DNA of 64,000 nt. It comes from Candidatus Saccharimonadota bacterium. GTDB lineage: Bacteria; Patescibacteriota; Saccharimonadia; Saccharimonadales; Saccharimonadaceae. The translations under genes were made by a program, and so were the position numbers. Below, in pieces: positions 62,649-64,000 of the stretch (position 1 is its first letter; each line of letters opens with the position of its first letter). The stretch is taken from positions 19,605 to 83,604 of the forward strand of contig JAQGHC010000031.1 of the NCBI GenBank assembly GCA_028289015.1. The letters run 5' to 3'. The notes below the pieces were generated by a model. The model was not told where the DNA came from. It saw only the letters and a list, made by a program, of their open reading frames with translations, and ran no database searches.

Positions 62649-62677
62649 TTGTCGCATGTAAGCTACTCGCATATAAT
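62649..62677 (+). promoter_or_regulatory. Promoter of the CPBP protease gene
   Basis: TTGTCG, 17-base spacer, TATAAT, ten bases before ATG 62687. It lies inside the ORF-track extension. Confidence 0.65.
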
Positions 62678-62686
62678 ACTGTTAGC

Positions 62687-63313
62687 ATGACAAGGGCAAA
62701 ACAAAAAACACCGTACCTTCCATTATTTTGTGTTGTAACCATATTTTGTGTCGGGACATTGCTAGACATTGCCTTAATGAGATACTTTGGATGGGCAATT
62801 GGTGGCTTAGGGTCTGTTGCTGCCGCAGCGATGGCGGTCTTTTGCATGTACAGATACATACAGAAGCGCATATCTTTTGTGTCATTGATACACCTCTTGC
62901 GCCTAGTGAAGCCACGACTGCCAACTGTGTGGGATAAGGTCTTTGTCATTTTAGTACTAGTAACGGCCATCGTCGTTCCGCTCGTTGTGTCATCGGGTAT
63001 TCGAAATGATATTACTGCTGGTATTTTTCTGTATGCTATATCTGCTGCAATTATTCCACCTGCATTAGAGGAGCTGATTAACCGAGGATTTATTCAGTCA
63101 TCGCTAGAACGTCTCCGTTACGCACAGTGGCTAGTCGTTATAGTATCATCACTAATTTTTTCTATATCGCACTATCCTGTAAACCCAGAAGCTGTGCCGG
63201 TCACACTCGTCGCTGGTATTTTATTCGGAATCATGACAATACGAACGAAAAGTGTGATGTTGCCTTTTCTAATTCACGGCGTATGGAACTTCATAGTGAC
63301 CCTAGCTCCTTAA
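62687..63313 (+). CDS. CPBP family intramembrane metalloprotease
   Basis: Abi/CAAX-like membrane protease; bacterial members often give bacteriocin self-immunity or process membrane substrates. Five to six TM helices. The three catalytic motifs are visible: EELINR (EExxxR), IFSISHYP (FxxxH) and HGVWNF (HxxxN). The ORF track starts at 62627; ATG 62687 is chosen because the TTGTCG-N17-TATAAT promoter ends ten bases before it. Resulting length 208. The gene lies between two copies of a 75-bp tRNA-Gly repeat, which suggests it arrived or moved as a cassette. Confidence 0.9.
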   Translation: MTRAKQKTPYLPLFCVVTIFCVGTLLDIALMRYFGWAIGGLGSVAAAAMAVFCMYRYIQKRISFVSLIHLLRLVKPRLPTVWDKVFVILVLVTAIVVPLVVSSGIRNDITAGIFLYAISAAIIPPALEELINRGFIQSSLERLRYAQWLVVIVSSLIFSISHYPVNPEAVPVTLVAGILFGIMTIRTKSVMLPFLIHGVWNFIVTLAP

Positions 63314-63409
63314 TATATTTGCGGATAGGTTAAGCTGTGTTGCAAGTTCACTAAGCTTGTGAACATCACAATTGTCATAATTGACGGTTAGAAATACGTC
63401 TGCTATCCG

Positions 63410-63484
63410 GCACCAAAGAAAGAACCGGTCCTAGAGATCGGTTTTTTCTATAGTATTGTAAGGTTCTAACTCTCGGCCTCTTCA
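63410..63484 (+). repeat. 75-bp direct repeat, copy 2
   Basis: 71 of 75 positions match copy 1 at 62390. The tRNA body upstream is not repeated; only GCACCA is kept. Confidence 0.9.
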
Positions 63485-63576
63485 TTATGAATATTAACCG
63501 AGAGTTGCGCCCAACATACAGACTGCGGATGTTCTTGCAGCTCACTACTCACACCAGTGTCGATTCGCTACAATGA

Positions 63577-63582
63577 TATACT
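63577..63582 (+). promoter_or_regulatory. Extended -10 promoter of the DUF1428 gene
   Basis: TGA TATACT, giving a leader of about 30 bases with AAAGGG ahead of ATG 63621. Confidence 0.55.
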
Positions 63583-63620
63583 TATAGAAGAATAGTACTA
63601 ATTTAGAAAGGGTGTTTAAT

Positions 63621-64000
63621 ATGTCTAAATACGTTGATGGTTCTGTACTAGTTGTACCAAAAGGAAAAGCAGAAGAGTATAAAAAATTGTCGGAATAAGG
63701 GCTAACTTCGTGGATGAAACACGGAGCGCTAGAATACTTTGAATGCAAGAGTGATGATCTGAAACAGCAAGAAATGGGAGAAGACAAATCCCGGTCTTTT
63801 AGTGAGATGGCTGGCGCAGAGAGCGATGAAGATGTCTGGTTTTCATTCATTGTTTTTGAATCCAAGGAGCATCGCGATGAGGTAAACAAGAAGGTGATGG
63901 ATGAAATGGATGAAGTATACCAGGAACAAAGTGACTTTAAGATGCCATTCGACATGAACAAAATGGCATACGGTGGATTCGATGTTACGGTTGAAGGGCG
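63621..64000 (+). pseudogene. DUF1428 (YbaA-like) gene with in-frame TAA at codon 26
   Basis: Not in the ORF track. From ATG 63621 the frame reads MSKYVDGSVLVVPKGKAEEYKKLSE, then TAA (63696-63698), then GLTSWMKHGALEYFECKSDD and on, without another stop, to the window end (MPFDMNKMAYGGFDVTVEG). Both halves match DUF1428/YbaA: YVDG..V.VP, GALEYFEC, DEDVWFSFIVFESKEHRDEVN, MPFD..RM.YGGF. The promoter and Shine-Dalgarno are intact. A single-base change would remove the stop, so this is a recent nonsense mutation, a sequencing error, or a gene whose second half reinitiates (ATG near 63714). The 3' end is cut by the window. The minus-strand ORF 63545-63961 is its shadow. Confidence 0.85.

Larger units (their letters stand above)
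63314..63620. other. Gene-free stretch holding the second repeat copy
   Basis: Holds a GTTCAC/GTGAAC hairpin (63346-63364), the second 75-bp repeat (63410-63484), a CTCTCGG/CCGAGAG pairing that spans its end, and a promoter TGA TATACT (63577-63582). A stub resembling a tRNA 3' end (CTCACACCA) lies near 63547. Confidence 0.6.

Noticed and set aside
63545-63961. 138-aa minus-strand ORF
   Set aside because: It is the shadow of the interrupted DUF1428 gene on the plus strand, which has clear family motifs.

Overview
This window reads as a chromosomal segment of a small-genome bacterium of the Candidate Phyla Radiation (Patescibacteria), most probably a Saccharibacteria (TM7) relative. The basis is gene content: an orphan PilM-like ATPase next to a 'baseplate J-like' one-TM protein, a CPR-style operon with RuvX and MltG, a GH37 trehalase beside a debranching-type enzyme, a prepilin, many single-TM proteins of unknown family, and no biosynthetic operons. 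UGA is clearly a stop (ATGA overlaps at 2689 and 10057), so this is not the UGA-glycine code of Gracilibacteria/Absconditabacteria. The phylum assignment is inference from content, not from a marker tree.

Layout. 1-4.6 kb: end of a TatD nuclease, two unknown proteins, then cysteine desulfurase - YdcF-like - MnmA (tRNA 2-thiouridylation). 4.7-6.6 kb: a short alanyl-tRNA synthetase. 6.7-11.3 kb: pilM-like, baseplate-J-like, ruvX, mltG operon. 11.3-12.8 kb: LysM/CHAP cell-wall protein with a long leader. 12.9-14.2 kb: obg. 14.2-15.0 kb: an ~0.8 kb unit without an ordinary gene, packed with inverted repeats and ended by a terminator. 15-21.5 kb: exonuclease I, small membrane protein, uvrA, PAP2 and DedA proteins. 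21.5-28.9 kb: bL25, HrpA-like helicase, an orphan, ABC exporter, TrhO. 29.1-35.8 kb: an operon of membrane-anchored proteins of unknown family ending in a 920-residue protein with phage-type lysozyme and C39-like peptidase domains. 35.9-39.2 kb: ParA/MinD-like ATPase and uvrC. 39.3-44.6 kb: prepilin fused to an RCC1 propeller, Xaa-Pro peptidase, holin-like protein, secG, solute-binding protein. 44.7-45.1 kb: tRNA-Leu(GAG), tRNA-Cys, a tRNA-Leu relic, tRNA-Leu(UAA). 45.2-53.5 kb: LemA, HtpX, membrane protein, ligA, small proteins, an RRM protein, a candidate ncRNA, tRNA-Ala, typA. 53.6-60.4 kb: trehalase, debranching-type glycosidase, GT4, rarA, ddl. 60.6-64 kb: SPFH protein, tRNA-Phe, tRNA-Gly with duplicated 3' sequences around a CPBP protease gene, and a DUF1428 gene broken by an in-frame stop.

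Expression. At least fourteen genes have a TATAAT/TATACT box, often of the extended TGN type, only 6-10 bases before the start codon. Their mRNAs would be leaderless or nearly so, and these boxes fix several starts that the ORF track places too far upstream (sbcB, ddl, alaS, the CPBP gene). Operon-internal genes use Shine-Dalgarno sites or stop/start overlaps. Strong inverted-repeat terminators separate most units.

Most worth following: the structured unit at 14.19-15.01 kb with three tiny SD-led ORFs; the 29-36 kb membrane/lysozyme operon with its attenuator-like leader and 16-codon coupled ORF; the pilin-RCC1 fusion; the three-way-junction RNA candidate at 51.36-51.48 kb; the tRNA-Gly repeats; and the loss of metal-binding cysteines in both LigA and UvrC.
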